A stretch of 64,000 bases of DNA, taken from Acidobacteriota bacterium. GTDB taxonomy: Bacteria > Acidobacteriota > Terriglobia > Terriglobales > Acidobacteriaceae. This document shows positions 43,810 to 52,773 of the stretch, one piece after another. Each line of letters starts with the position of its first letter. Position 1 is the stretch's first letter. A model generated the notes under the pieces. That model was not told the DNA's origin. It did no database searches and worked only from the letters and a program-made list of their open reading frames with translations. The DNA lies in NCBI GenBank assembly GCA_003010405.1, contig PJLO01000002.1, forward strand, positions 1 through 64,000. Reading direction: 5' to 3'. A program made the position numbers and the translations under genes.

Positions 43810-45110
43810 CCGCCCGCTTTGCGCTGGTTAATCCGAACTGGAGCTTCACCGGTTCGACGTACTTTGGTTGCCGTGATCCTCATATCCCGCTTGAGTTGCT
43901 CTTTGCAGCGCAGAAGATCCGTGCCAAGGGGAATCACGCGGCAGTCTTCGATGCTCAGACCGAAGACCTGACTCTGGCGGAGACGCGTGAACAGGTGGCT
44001 CGCTACGATCCTGACTTTCTGGTGATCCCCTCCGCGCCATCTTATCTGTTCTGGCGTTGCCCGCCGCCGGAGCTTCGTGTTCCGAGCGAATGGTTTGCCG
44101 GGCTCGAAGGCCAGGCGAAAAAGGTTCTGATCGGGCCGCATGGTTCCGCCACGCCCCGCGCAGCGATACGTAAAACAGGAGCCGACGTCATCATAAAAGG
44201 TGAGTGCGAGGACGCGCTCGCCGGGCTCGCCTCCGAGCCCTGGGAAATGCTCGACGGCGTGTGCTTCCGCGATAGCTCCGGGCGCGAGCACTTCAGCCCG
44301 GGTCTTGCTGTGGTGGACATGAAGACGCTGGCCGCCCTCGATTTTGCCGATTACAACGTAGAGAAGCACTGGCACCGGCATCACGTCTTCAATCAGGGCG
44401 ATGGGCGTGGAGCCGAGATCGAGTTCTCCCGCGGCTGCCCCTGGAACTGCATCTTCTGCAATAAGCAGCTCTTCCGGAACAAGTTCCGCGAGCGCGATGT
44501 AGATGCCGTGCTGCTGGAAATTGATCGTCTCATTGCTCGCGGGGTCGATTACATTTACTTCATCGACGAAATTTTCGGGGTTGGCAAGAATACGTTGCGG
44601 CTGCTGGAGGGGATAGCCCAGCGCAACGTCCGCATCGGATTCCAGAGCCGTATCGACCTGTGGAACGAAGAGAAGCTCGACTTGGTGGGCCGGGCTCACA
44701 CGATTTCTGCCGAGTTCGGCATCGAATCAATCACCGCCGCAGGGCGGGATGAGCTGAACAAGAATTGCTCCATAAATACCGAGCGCATCTACGAGCTGCT
44801 GGTTCGTGCCCGTCAGCACATCCCCTGGGTGCAGGCCAACCTTATTCTGACCGAACACGATAAACGCGACGAGATTCGCAGCTGGCAGGAACGAATGAAA
44901 GCTGAAGGAGTCTGGGTCAGCGAACCAGTCCCCATGTATCCGTTCCCCGGCTCGCCACTCTACCTGCAGCTCTTTGGTCCTCCCGATGATCAGGCCTGGG
45001 AGCGGGCTCATCATTACTACATCTCAACGTTTGAGACCAAGGGCTACAGTGACATTCAGGAGCAGCGCCCCAAAGCGCTGGAGGAGATGGAAAGAAACAC
45101 CACACTTTGA
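43806..45110 (+). CDS. B12-binding-domain radical SAM protein
   Basis: A 434-residue enzyme. Residues 1-150 form a cobalamin-binding-like domain (without the classical DxHxxG). The SAM cluster motif is C211-x3-C215-x2-C218 (GCPWNCIFC), followed by FIDEIFGVGKN. Such proteins often methylate or rearrange unactivated carbon, and related families accompany sugar-modification gene sets. TTG at 43806 is coupled to the epimerase stop. Together with that epimerase it suggests modification of a nucleotide sugar or glycan. No glycosyltransferase is next to them. Confidence 0.88.
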   Translation: MTARFALVNPNWSFTGSTYFGCRDPHIPLELLFAAQKIRAKGNHAAVFDAQTEDLTLAETREQVARYDPDFLVIPSAPSYLFWRCPPPELRVPSEWFAGLEGQAKKVLIGPHGSATPRAAIRKTGADVIIKGECEDALAGLASEPWEMLDGVCFRDSSGREHFSPGLAVVDMKTLAALDFADYNVEKHWHRHHVFNQGDGRGAEIEFSRGCPWNCIFCNKQLFRNKFRERDVDAVLLEIDRLIARGVDYIYFIDEIFGVGKNTLRLLEGIAQRNVRIGFQSRIDLWNEEKLDLVGRAHTISAEFGIESITAAGRDELNKNCSINTERIYELLVRARQHIPWVQANLILTEHDKRDEIRSWQERMKAEGVWVSEPVPMYPFPGSPLYLQLFGPPDDQAWERAHHYYISTFETKGYSDIQEQRPKALEEMERNTTL

Positions 45111-45327
45111 GCTTTTTCCCTTTTCGATCCCACGAGAGCCTCTATTTCCTCTGAGCCGCTGCTGCCTCCGCGATTTCCTCCCGAAAGTTAAGCCATCACA
45201 GGCGTGCTGCTGACCCATTGCAATCCGTACAAAACCTCCATAAGTGCTCGTAACGCAGCGAAAGTTTCTCTCTGGGAATACACAAAAGGCCATGAACGAA
45301 ATTTCTTTCCCAAATATAAATTTAGCC

Positions 45328-45355
45328 TTGACAGGCAAAAGATTAGGGCTAGGAT
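45328..45355 (+). promoter_or_regulatory. Promoter of the division and cell-wall cluster
   Basis: TTGACA (45328-45333), 16 bp, then TAGGAT (45350-45355). It matches four of six at -10 and all six at -35. The putative transcription start lies within the MraZ-box-like repeats just downstream. The 368 bp between 45111 and 45478 contain no gene. Confidence 0.65.
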
Positions 45356-45379
45356 GGAGTGCAGTGGAGCAAAAGGGAG
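45355..45379 (+). promoter_or_regulatory. Three MraZ-box-like repeats (candidate operator)
   Basis: TGGAG (45355-45359), TGGAG (45365-45369), GGGAG (45375-45379): exactly 10 bp apart, 5-bp spacers. MraZ in other bacteria binds directly repeated TGGGN boxes with this 10-bp period before its own gene. The position immediately after the -10 box fits autorepression. Confidence 0.65.
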
Positions 45380-45478
45380 CCTAGAGGATTTATTTCGCCG
45401 GTTTCCGATTCCTAAATGACATATACCTCCTCGCTGGACCGCCCAGCTTGAGAGTTAGCCCATTGAAAGGGCTTGCGA

Positions 45479-45919
45479 ATGTTTCGCGGCAACTGCCCAA
45501 CCCGACTCGATGACAAGGGCCGCTTGAAAATGCCCGCCGAATTTAAGCGTGAAATTGACGAGAGATATGACGGTCAATTTTACATTACCAGCTTCGACGG
45601 TAAGGTCATCCAGCTCTATCCCTTGTCGGAGTGGGAAGTTGTCGAGCAGCGGATGGCAAGCCAGCCCGTCTCGAACGTTAAGGTTCAAAAGTTTTTGGAC
45701 GTAACGAGCTACTACGGTCAGGTAGTCGCACTGGATAGCCAGGGCCGGTTGACAATCGCCGAATGGCTTCGGAACAAGTTTGGGCTCAAGGGCGAAGTTG
45801 CGGTCATTGGTAAACTGAAGCATATCGAAATCCGGTTGATGGAAGACTTTGGTAAGCAGGTGGAAGAGAACCCTCTGACGCCGGAAGATCTGGACGAACT
45901 TATGCGGCAAGGAATTTAG
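45479..45919 (+). CDS. mraZ: Transcriptional regulator MraZ
   Basis: A 146-residue protein with two SpoVT/AbrB-like MraZ domains: RLDDKGRLKMPAEF (9-22) and the second LDSQGRLTIAEWLR (about 88-101). It forms an oligomeric ring that binds TGGGN repeats and represses the division cluster. ATG 45479 with AAAGGG 7 nt upstream is preferred over TTG 45473. It is the first gene of the cluster; the adjacent repeats are described separately. Confidence 0.95.
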   Translation: MFRGNCPTRLDDKGRLKMPAEFKREIDERYDGQFYITSFDGKVIQLYPLSEWEVVEQRMASQPVSNVKVQKFLDVTSYYGQVVALDSQGRLTIAEWLRNKFGLKGEVAVIGKLKHIEIRLMEDFGKQVEENPLTPEDLDELMRQGI

Positions 45920-45922
45920 TTT

Positions 45923-46903
45923 GTGGACGAAATAGGGTCCGAAGGCAGCGAAAGCGCTCTTACGAGCGCGCATGGCGGGAGGCGTTTCAGCCATGCACCG
46001 GTTCTTTTACAAGAGGCAATCGACTTCCTGGCCATAAGGCGCGGAGGGACTTACATCGATGCCACTCTGGGGCTCGGCGGACATAGTTCCGCCATTGCAG
46101 CAATGCTTGGCCCGGAAGGAAGGCTGATCGGCTTCGATAAGGACACCAAGGCGCTTGAGATGGCACGCAAACGATTGAATGCCCCGGAAGGGCGCGAGCA
46201 GGACTGGCCTGAGATTACGCTGCATCACGCCTCCTACGCTGAAATAGCGGAGCGCGTGGCCCCCGGTAGCGCGGATGGTCTGCTCGCCGATCTGGGTGTT
46301 AGTTCAATGCAGCTTGACGATGCCAGCCGAGGATTTAGTTTTCAGGCGGAAGGTCCGCTCGATATGCGTATGAACCCGCAATCCGAGCTATCCGCCGATC
46401 AAGTGGTAAACCAGTTCGACGAGAGCACTCTCGCTGATCTGATTTACGAATTCGGTGAGGAGAGGAGGTCGCGGAGAATCGCCAGAGCCATTGTACGGGC
46501 GCGGCCGATAAAATCGACTGCTCATCTAGCACGAGTCGTATCGGCTGCAGCCCGGCCAATGAATCAACCAAGAGGAAAAGGCATTCATCCTGCGACACTG
46601 ACTTTTCAGGCGATCCGAATTTATGTGAATCGCGAACTGGAAGATTTGCGGGCGCTGCTCAAAGGCGCGCCCAAGGTAGTGAAACCGGGGGGAAGGCTGG
46701 TTGTTATCAGCTTCCACTCGCTGGAAGACCGCATGGTGAAGGACGCCATACGGGAAGGGGCTCGCGAAGGAATATGGGAGCCATTGACCAGGAAACCAGT
46801 GATTGCTTCTGAGCGCGAAATCGCGGAGAACCCGCGAGCGCGTTCGACAAAGATGCGTGCGGCGGTTCGGATGGAGTCCCAGAGCCGACTGAAAAATAGA
46901 TAA
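45923..46903 (+). CDS. rsmH: 16S rRNA (cytosine-1402-N4)-methyltransferase
   Basis: SAM-dependent methyltransferase of 326 residues. The opening HAPVLLQEAIDFL, SAM loop DATLGLGGHS, DLGVSSMQLD, RGFSF and C-terminal GGRLVVISFHSLEDRMVK are all RsmH hallmarks. It methylates N4 of C1402 in 16S rRNA. GTG 45923 follows AAGGAA at 8 nt, 3 bp after the mraZ stop. A 20-residue non-conserved N-terminus is present. Confidence 0.96.
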   Translation: MDEIGSEGSESALTSAHGGRRFSHAPVLLQEAIDFLAIRRGGTYIDATLGLGGHSSAIAAMLGPEGRLIGFDKDTKALEMARKRLNAPEGREQDWPEITLHHASYAEIAERVAPGSADGLLADLGVSSMQLDDASRGFSFQAEGPLDMRMNPQSELSADQVVNQFDESTLADLIYEFGEERRSRRIARAIVRARPIKSTAHLARVVSAAARPMNQPRGKGIHPATLTFQAIRIYVNRELEDLRALLKGAPKVVKPGGRLVVISFHSLEDRMVKDAIREGAREGIWEPLTRKPVIASEREIAENPRARSTKMRAAVRMESQSRLKNR

Positions 46904-46929
46904 ATTTTTTGAAATGTTTCTGAACATCG

Positions 46930-46959
46930 TGTGGAAAAACCTGTGCATGTTGTGAATAA
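46930..46959 (+). promoter_or_regulatory. Two DnaA-box-like 9-mers upstream of ftsL
   Basis: TGTGGAAAA (46930-46938) and TGTGAATAA (46951-46959) each differ by one base from TGTGGATAA. They are in the same orientation and 21 bp apart, so on one face of the helix, in the 79-bp gap between rsmH and ftsL. Occupancy by DnaA is inferred. Confidence 0.4.
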
Positions 46960-46982
46960 CTTAGGAAAAGCGGGAGTGGTAT

Positions 46983-47477
46983 ATGGCGATCTGGGCAACT
47001 GTGTTGCCGCAAAGGGTGAGTGAAAGAAGTCAGAATGCAGCTCCGGTCGCTCCGCGCCGCTACATGCCCGGGGCGCCAGAGATTTACTTCCAGAAGGGGA
47101 TTGATAATTCCCGTCTCGTGCGCTCGGTAGATCCGGTGCGCAAACGTGAGATGCACGTATTTACTGCCACCGTGGTGACTTGCTTCCTGATGGCGCTGGT
47201 TTATCTTTGGCAGCACTGCAACTCGATTGAGTGCGGCTACAAGATAGAGGACCTGCGCTCGAAGCGGAACCAGGCGGCGGACTTGAATCGGACGCTGAAG
47301 CTCGAAGAGGCCACGCTTAAGGAGCCGGGCCGAATTGACGCCTTGGCGCGCGAAATGGGAATGTCTTTGCCTGCAGTTGGACAGGTGCAGCGACTGGACG
47401 AACCTGGTGCCCTGGATAACGGTGCTCCGGTGATGGCACGAGCCAGCAACGTTTCAGTTGTTTCAATTCCGTACTGA
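46983..47477 (+). CDS. ftsL: Cell division protein FtsL-like
   Basis: A bitopic membrane protein of 164 residues. A 55-residue cytoplasmic part precedes one membrane segment (FTATVVTCFLMALVYLW, about 60-76), then a periplasmic coiled coil (KIEDLRSKRNQAADLNRTLKLEEATL) and REMGMSLPAVGQVQRL, the typical end of FtsL. It is identified mainly by position and layout between rsmH and ftsI. It links the FtsBLQ complex to FtsWI. Confidence 0.85.
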   Translation: MAIWATVLPQRVSERSQNAAPVAPRRYMPGAPEIYFQKGIDNSRLVRSVDPVRKREMHVFTATVVTCFLMALVYLWQHCNSIECGYKIEDLRSKRNQAADLNRTLKLEEATLKEPGRIDALAREMGMSLPAVGQVQRLDEPGALDNGAPVMARASNVSVVSIPY

Positions 47478-47719
47478 GTGCGGGGCGAATCTGGCGAATG
47501 ACGGAGCTCGTGCGGAATTGTCCAACAATTATTTGGGCGGAGCTTTCACGGCTGTATTACCTTAAGAAAATGCAGTGCTACGGTCCTAATAGTTTCTTGG
47601 GGCGCGTTCAGCGCTCTTCTGCAGTTCTCTTGCGAACCTTCAGCAACTTCGATTTGACCAGTAGTTCCAGTTCTCGGGCAGGGGAATACTCGGGTTCCCC
47701 GGCAGGGCGGGTGTAAGCG

Positions 47720-49831
47720 ATGGCAGCAGGCGCCAGTGCTCCAACTGATACGAAATCCCGCCTCCTCAAGTTTGGAGTCTTCCTCGTCGTCTGGACTTTG
47801 CTGATTCTCGGGCGGTTGGCGATTTTGCAGGTGCTGCATCACTCCGAATGGGTTGAGCGAGCGCAGCGTCAGCAGCAACGGAGCGTCGAAGTCTCTCCGC
47901 AGCGCGGCGTTATCTATGACCGCAATGGGCAGGCGCTCGCGATGACCGTGCAAGTCGATTCGGTCTTTGCGGTGCCCAGCGAAATTCCGGATCAAGGCGC
48001 CACGGCCAACATGCTGTCAGCCGTGACCGGCGAGGCTGCTGGCAACATACTGCAACGCATACAATCGCAGAGACATTTTGCCTGGGTCGCCCGCAAAGTA
48101 GACGCTGAAACTGCCGACCGGATTCGATTGCTGAATCTTCGCGGTATCTATTTTCAAAAGGAAATGAAACGCTTTTATCCCAAACGGTCGCTGGCCGCGC
48201 AGGTGCTCGGCTACGTGGGCATGGAAGACACGGGCCTGGCCGGGATAGAGCACCTTTACCAGGATCAGCTGAACGGCGTGAAAGGCCGCCTGGTTGTGAG
48301 CGTGGACGCGCGGCGCAAGTGGTTTGGCCATATGGAGCACCCGCCCGAGCCGGGGGATAACGTCGTGCTCACCATCGACGAAAAGATTCAGTTCATCGCG
48401 GAGAAAGAACTGGAACAGGCGATGCAGGACACCAAGGCTCTCAGTGGTACGGTCGTCGTGCAAAATCCACGTACGGGCGAGATTCTTGCCCTGGCCAACT
48501 CGCCGACCTTCAATCCGAATGTTTCACGCGAGATCACGCCGGAAAAACTGAAGAACCATGCGGTCAGCGATGTGTATGAACCGGGCTCGATGTTCAAAAC
48601 GGTGACCTTTTCTTCTGTGTTCGAGGAAAAGTTGGCGCGGCCAGAAGAGATCATTAACTGCGCACCTGGTTTTGTCGTGGTTGGCGGAATTCGTATTCGC
48701 GATTCGCACCACATGGGCACGGTGACTTTGGAGGAGGCTTTTGCGCAGTCCAGCAATACGACTTCCGTGAAGATGGCTCTGCGTATGGGGCCTGAACGCT
48801 TCTACAAGCACATACAGGATTTCGGATTCGGACAGTCTACAAACATAGAACTGCCGGGCGAGACTCGCGGACTGGTGCGGAAAGTTGAACGCTGGTCTGG
48901 GTCTTCCGTTGCATCCATTGCAATCGGTCAAGAGATCGGCGTTACGCCGTTGCAAGTAGTCTCGATGATGTCCGCGATTGCCAACGACGGCATTTATTCT
49001 CCACCGCGCATTGTGGCTAGCGTAACTCCGCCCAATCAGGGATATCAGCGAATCGAATTTCGTCCTCAATCACAGCGGCGCGTCATCACTTCCTATACCT
49101 CTGCGATCATGCGCCGGTTGACTGAGGATGTAGTGCTGGGAGGAACCGCCCGCCGCGCTATCCTCGATGGTTACACTTCAGCGGGAAAGACGGGCACGGC
49201 GCAGAAGGTCGATCCGCGCACGCGCGCCTACTCCAAGACAGACTACGTTGCGACCTTTGCGGGTTTCACCCCTGTAAGCAATCCTGCGCTGACGATAGCG
49301 GTCATCCTTGATACGCCGCACGGGCTGCATCAGGGTGGGCAGGTCTGCGCGCCTGTTTTCAAGCGGGTTGCCGAACAGGTGCTGGCATATTACGGCGTGC
49401 CTCACGACGTGGAGCCTAAGAACAATTCTGCACGTCGTTTGCTGGTGGCACGCGCTGCCGAGGGCGACATTGAAGATATGCAACCACATGCGCTGGGCGG
49501 CAAGATAGAGTTAGAGAACGCTGCGCCGACAGCTTTTCCTGCATTGGCAAAAACGGCCTCAACCGCTGCGCCGGTTGATCCCGCAGGGGTTCTGCGCGCA
49601 CCCACGCCCGCGCAGATTGATGCGCAGGGCGGAACAGTAATGCTCGATGTGAAGGCCGGTTCCACGGTACCATCATTATTAGGGCTTTCAATGCGCAGCG
49701 CCATCGAGTCGGCGCACAAAGCTGGATTTCAATTGCAGATTATGGGCAGCGGAATAGCACGCGAGCAGCTGCCACCGCCGGGCGCTTCTTTGCCGCGGGG
49801 TTCGAGAATTGCTGTTCGCTTCTCTCGATAG
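47720..49831 (+). CDS. ftsI: Division transpeptidase FtsI/PBP3-like with PASTA domain
   Basis: Class B penicillin-binding protein of 703 residues. A membrane anchor lies at 18-35, and RGVIYDRNGQALA opens the pedestal domain. The transpeptidase has S290-M-F-K293, SSN (344-346) and KTG (490-492). A C-terminal PASTA domain (about 640-703) follows a Pro/Ala-rich linker, as in SpoVD/PBP2x-type proteins. It cross-links septal peptidoglycan with FtsW. A 242-bp gap precedes it, unusually large in this tight cluster. Confidence 0.95.
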   Translation: MAAGASAPTDTKSRLLKFGVFLVVWTLLILGRLAILQVLHHSEWVERAQRQQQRSVEVSPQRGVIYDRNGQALAMTVQVDSVFAVPSEIPDQGATANMLSAVTGEAAGNILQRIQSQRHFAWVARKVDAETADRIRLLNLRGIYFQKEMKRFYPKRSLAAQVLGYVGMEDTGLAGIEHLYQDQLNGVKGRLVVSVDARRKWFGHMEHPPEPGDNVVLTIDEKIQFIAEKELEQAMQDTKALSGTVVVQNPRTGEILALANSPTFNPNVSREITPEKLKNHAVSDVYEPGSMFKTVTFSSVFEEKLARPEEIINCAPGFVVVGGIRIRDSHHMGTVTLEEAFAQSSNTTSVKMALRMGPERFYKHIQDFGFGQSTNIELPGETRGLVRKVERWSGSSVASIAIGQEIGVTPLQVVSMMSAIANDGIYSPPRIVASVTPPNQGYQRIEFRPQSQRRVITSYTSAIMRRLTEDVVLGGTARRAILDGYTSAGKTGTAQKVDPRTRAYSKTDYVATFAGFTPVSNPALTIAVILDTPHGLHQGGQVCAPVFKRVAEQVLAYYGVPHDVEPKNNSARRLLVARAAEGDIEDMQPHALGGKIELENAAPTAFPALAKTASTAAPVDPAGVLRAPTPAQIDAQGGTVMLDVKAGSTVPSLLGLSMRSAIESAHKAGFQLQIMGSGIAREQLPPPGASLPRGSRIAVRFSR

Positions 49832-49867
49832 AACTTGCCTGCACCGCAGGCTTCGGATACAGGGGTA

Positions 49868-51361
49868 ATGAATTTTTCTAGAATTCTTGACGGCGCAGAA
49901 GTGCTCTCGCAGAGCGGCTCGTGCTCGGTGAAAGGGCTCGACTACGACTCGCGTCGCGTGCAACCCTCTTGGCTGTTTGTCGCTATGCGCGGCGAAAGCA
50001 CGGATGGCAATCGCTACATTGACGCCGCCATTGCCGCTGGAGCCGTGGCGGTAGTCACGGATTCTGCAGAGCAAACGCCGCGCAAAGGCGTGGCCTGGGC
50101 CGTGGTGCCGCATGGACGGCGCGCGCTGGCCCGTTTGAGTGCAAATTTCTACAAGCGCCCCGCCGAACGTCTTTGCTTCACGGGTATCACTGGCACGAAC
50201 GGCAAGACGACCGCGAGCTTTATTGTCGAGGCGATTCTGCGGGCCGCGAAACGCAAGAGCGCGCTGATTGGCACGGTGGAGTATCACTTGCCGGGAGAAG
50301 TTCTGGTCGCGCCCCACACCACGCCTGAATCGCTCGAACTGAACCAGATGTTTGCCCGCTGTGTGGCGCATGGAGCGACGGAAGTGGTAATGGAGGTTTC
50401 CTCGCACGCTCTGAAACAGGCGCGCGTATTCGGCATTCCTTTCGATGTTGCGGTTTTCAGCAATCTAACGCAGGACCATCTCGACTATCACAAGACGATG
50501 GAGGACTACTTTGCGGCAAAGCGCGTTCTGTTCGAGGGGTGCGGTACCGAGCCTCCGCGTTGCGCAATCGTGAATGTGGACGATGAGTATGGGCGCAGCC
50601 TTGCGGAGTTCTCGCGCCGCCGCTCAAAGCTTTTCACGTTTGGAATTAAGCAGGGCGATTTTCACGCCGAGCGCTTGGAGATGACTCCGCTCGGGAATAA
50701 GTTCACGCTTGCCACGCCGGGGGAACCAATTGAGCTGACGTCTCCGCTGATTGGGTTGGTGAATGTTTACAACGTGATTGCCGCCTGTGCCGCTGCTTAC
50801 GCACGCGGTTGCACGCCGGAGCAGATCGTCCGGGGAATTGACGGGATGCGTCGCGTTCCGGGCCGCTTCGAGCGCGTGGACGAAGCGCAGCCCTTTGCGG
50901 TAGTTGTGGACTACGCGCACACGGATGATGCACTGAAGAACCTGACGCGGCTTGCGCGCGACTTCGCCTCCCGCAGCAATGGCCGTGTGATTACGGTTTT
51001 CGGATGCGGTGGCGATCGCGATCGTACCAAGCGGCCCAAGATGGGACGCGTGGCAGGAGAGGGAAGCGACTTTGTCGTCATAACCTCGGACAACCCGCGT
51101 AGCGAAGACCCGCGGGCAATTATCGAGGATGCCGTGCCGGGGCTGCGCGAAACCAGAACGCCCTTTATCGCCGAGCCCGACCGCCGGAACGCCATTGCGA
51201 TTGCACTCAGCGAAGCGCGCGCTGGAGACATTGTTCTGCTTGCAGGCAAGGGCCACGAACGCGTGCAGATCACGCGCGAAGGAGAGCTTCCCTTTGACGA
51301 TCATCGGGTCGCGAGTGAGGAACTCAATCGTATTGGCTACAAGCGAGGAGGACGCGCATGA
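49868..51361 (+). CDS. murE: UDP-MurNAc-L-Ala-D-Glu: meso-diaminopimelate ligase
   Basis: Mur ligase of 497 residues. ATP loop GTNGKTT (109-115), the family triad TTPESLEL, EVSSHAL and N-L-T-Q-D-H-L-D-Y-H, and the selectivity motif DNPR (408-411) that specifies meso-diaminopimelate. It therefore implies DAP-type peptidoglycan. ATG 49868 is chosen (homology starts there); TTG 49835 would add 11 residues. It overlaps murF by 4 bp (ATGA). Confidence 0.95.
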   Translation: MNFSRILDGAEVLSQSGSCSVKGLDYDSRRVQPSWLFVAMRGESTDGNRYIDAAIAAGAVAVVTDSAEQTPRKGVAWAVVPHGRRALARLSANFYKRPAERLCFTGITGTNGKTTASFIVEAILRAAKRKSALIGTVEYHLPGEVLVAPHTTPESLELNQMFARCVAHGATEVVMEVSSHALKQARVFGIPFDVAVFSNLTQDHLDYHKTMEDYFAAKRVLFEGCGTEPPRCAIVNVDDEYGRSLAEFSRRRSKLFTFGIKQGDFHAERLEMTPLGNKFTLATPGEPIELTSPLIGLVNVYNVIAACAAAYARGCTPEQIVRGIDGMRRVPGRFERVDEAQPFAVVVDYAHTDDALKNLTRLARDFASRSNGRVITVFGCGGDRDRTKRPKMGRVAGEGSDFVVITSDNPRSEDPRAIIEDAVPGLRETRTPFIAEPDRRNAIAIALSEARAGDIVLLAGKGHERVQITREGELPFDDHRVASEELNRIGYKRGGRA

Positions 51362-52731
51362 AGCTTTCATTGGACAAGGTTGCGGCATTCACTCAGGGCA
51401 GCGGCACGTTTGACCGCGCCGCGGTTGCCGAGGGCTACTCCATCGACACGCGCACGTTGCGTCCGGGCGATCTGTTCTTTGCAATCAAAGGTGAACGCCT
51501 TGACGGCCATGATTATGTAGAAGCTGCTCTGAATGCAGGTGCGGTGGCTGCCGTAGTTGCCCATGATCAGCTGGAGCGTTTTGCCGAAAGATCGAAGCTG
51601 ATTGAGGTTGAAGATTGCGCCGTGGCGCTGCAACATCTGGGCGCGGCTGCGAGGCGGTTGTGGGGCAAAAAACTGATTGCCGTAACCGGATCGGCGGGCA
51701 AGACCACCACCAAGGATTGCATCGCGCATGTGCTGGGTGCGCAATTTCAAGTGCTGAAATCGCTGGGAAATCTGAACAACCACTTCGGACTTCCAATGCA
51801 GCTTTTGCGGCTGGAAGCGCAGCACGAGATCGCGATCATCGAAATGGGCATGTCGCACGCGGGCGAAATCACCACACTGGCGCAAATTGCCGCGCCGGAT
51901 GAAGGCGTGGTGACCAACATCGGGCTTGCGCATTTGGAGAGCTTCGGAACGCAAGCCGGCATTGCGCGAGCCAAGTATGAACTGATCGAGGCGCTCCCGG
52001 CCGGGGGGCATTGCTTCCTCAATGCCGATGATCCTTACGCCTCGCAGTTCGGCCGCGATTTCCGCGGTAAAGTTACGCTTTATGGAATTGAGCATCCGGC
52101 TGACTATCGCGCCGAAAATCTTGTTTTGCGCGGGGTCCTGGGGGCGGAGTTCGATGTAGTTGGCCCCGGCTTCCGGGAGCACGCTCGGTTGCTCCTGATG
52201 GGACGCCATAACGTGCTGAATGCGCTGGTGGCCGTCGCGGTGGCGGCTGAGCATGGCGTGAAACCATCCGATGCGATGGCCCGCTTGGGTTCGCTAAGTG
52301 CCGGTGATAAACGCGGCGAAGTGCGCGAGGTTTCCGGGGCAATTCTCATCAATGACTGCTACAACTCTAATCCCCAGGCTCTGGACAGCATGGTTGCCGC
52401 TCTGGCGCAGACGCCGGCCCGGCGGCGGATCGTCATTGCCGGTGAGATGCTGGAACTGGGGGCGAGTTCGCCGGAGCTGCATCGCGAGTGTGGCCGGAAA
52501 ATGGCGCAGAACAAGGCGGACTACGTCGTGGGAGTTCGAGGTAATGGCGAGCTCATTGCCGAGGGTGCGGCGTCGGCCGGTGTAGCTTCCGAATTTGTGG
52601 AGACTCCCGAGCAGGCGGGCGAGTGGCTTGCACGCAACCTGCGCGAAGGAGATGCAGTGTTACTGAAGGGTTCGCGGGGGGTAGGTCTGGAACGCGCGCT
52701 GGCGGCCTTTGAGGCGCAACAAAAAGCTTAA
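51358..52731 (+). CDS. murF: UDP-MurNAc-tripeptide: D-Ala-D-Ala ligase
   Basis: Mur ligase of 457 residues adding D-Ala-D-Ala to the tripeptide precursor. The P-loop is GSAGKTT (111-117); LGNLNNHFGLP, EMGMSHAGEI and NDCYNSNP are MurF-specific. Its ATG overlaps the murE stop. Its 3' end is followed by a 42-bp gap before mraY. Confidence 0.95.
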   Translation: MKLSLDKVAAFTQGSGTFDRAAVAEGYSIDTRTLRPGDLFFAIKGERLDGHDYVEAALNAGAVAAVVAHDQLERFAERSKLIEVEDCAVALQHLGAAARRLWGKKLIAVTGSAGKTTTKDCIAHVLGAQFQVLKSLGNLNNHFGLPMQLLRLEAQHEIAIIEMGMSHAGEITTLAQIAAPDEGVVTNIGLAHLESFGTQAGIARAKYELIEALPAGGHCFLNADDPYASQFGRDFRGKVTLYGIEHPADYRAENLVLRGVLGAEFDVVGPGFREHARLLLMGRHNVLNALVAVAVAAEHGVKPSDAMARLGSLSAGDKRGEVREVSGAILINDCYNSNPQALDSMVAALAQTPARRRIVIAGEMLELGASSPELHRECGRKMAQNKADYVVGVRGNGELIAEGAASAGVASEFVETPEQAGEWLARNLREGDAVLLKGSRGVGLERALAAFEAQQKA

Positions 52732-52773
52732 GTTCAACAGCGGGCCTAGACCCGCGCAACGATCGAGGATCCA

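Noticed and set aside
47498-47716. 72-codon frame between ftsL and ftsI
   Set aside because: No SD, low-complexity serine stretch at the end, no homology seen. Mentioned as a finding about the gap only.
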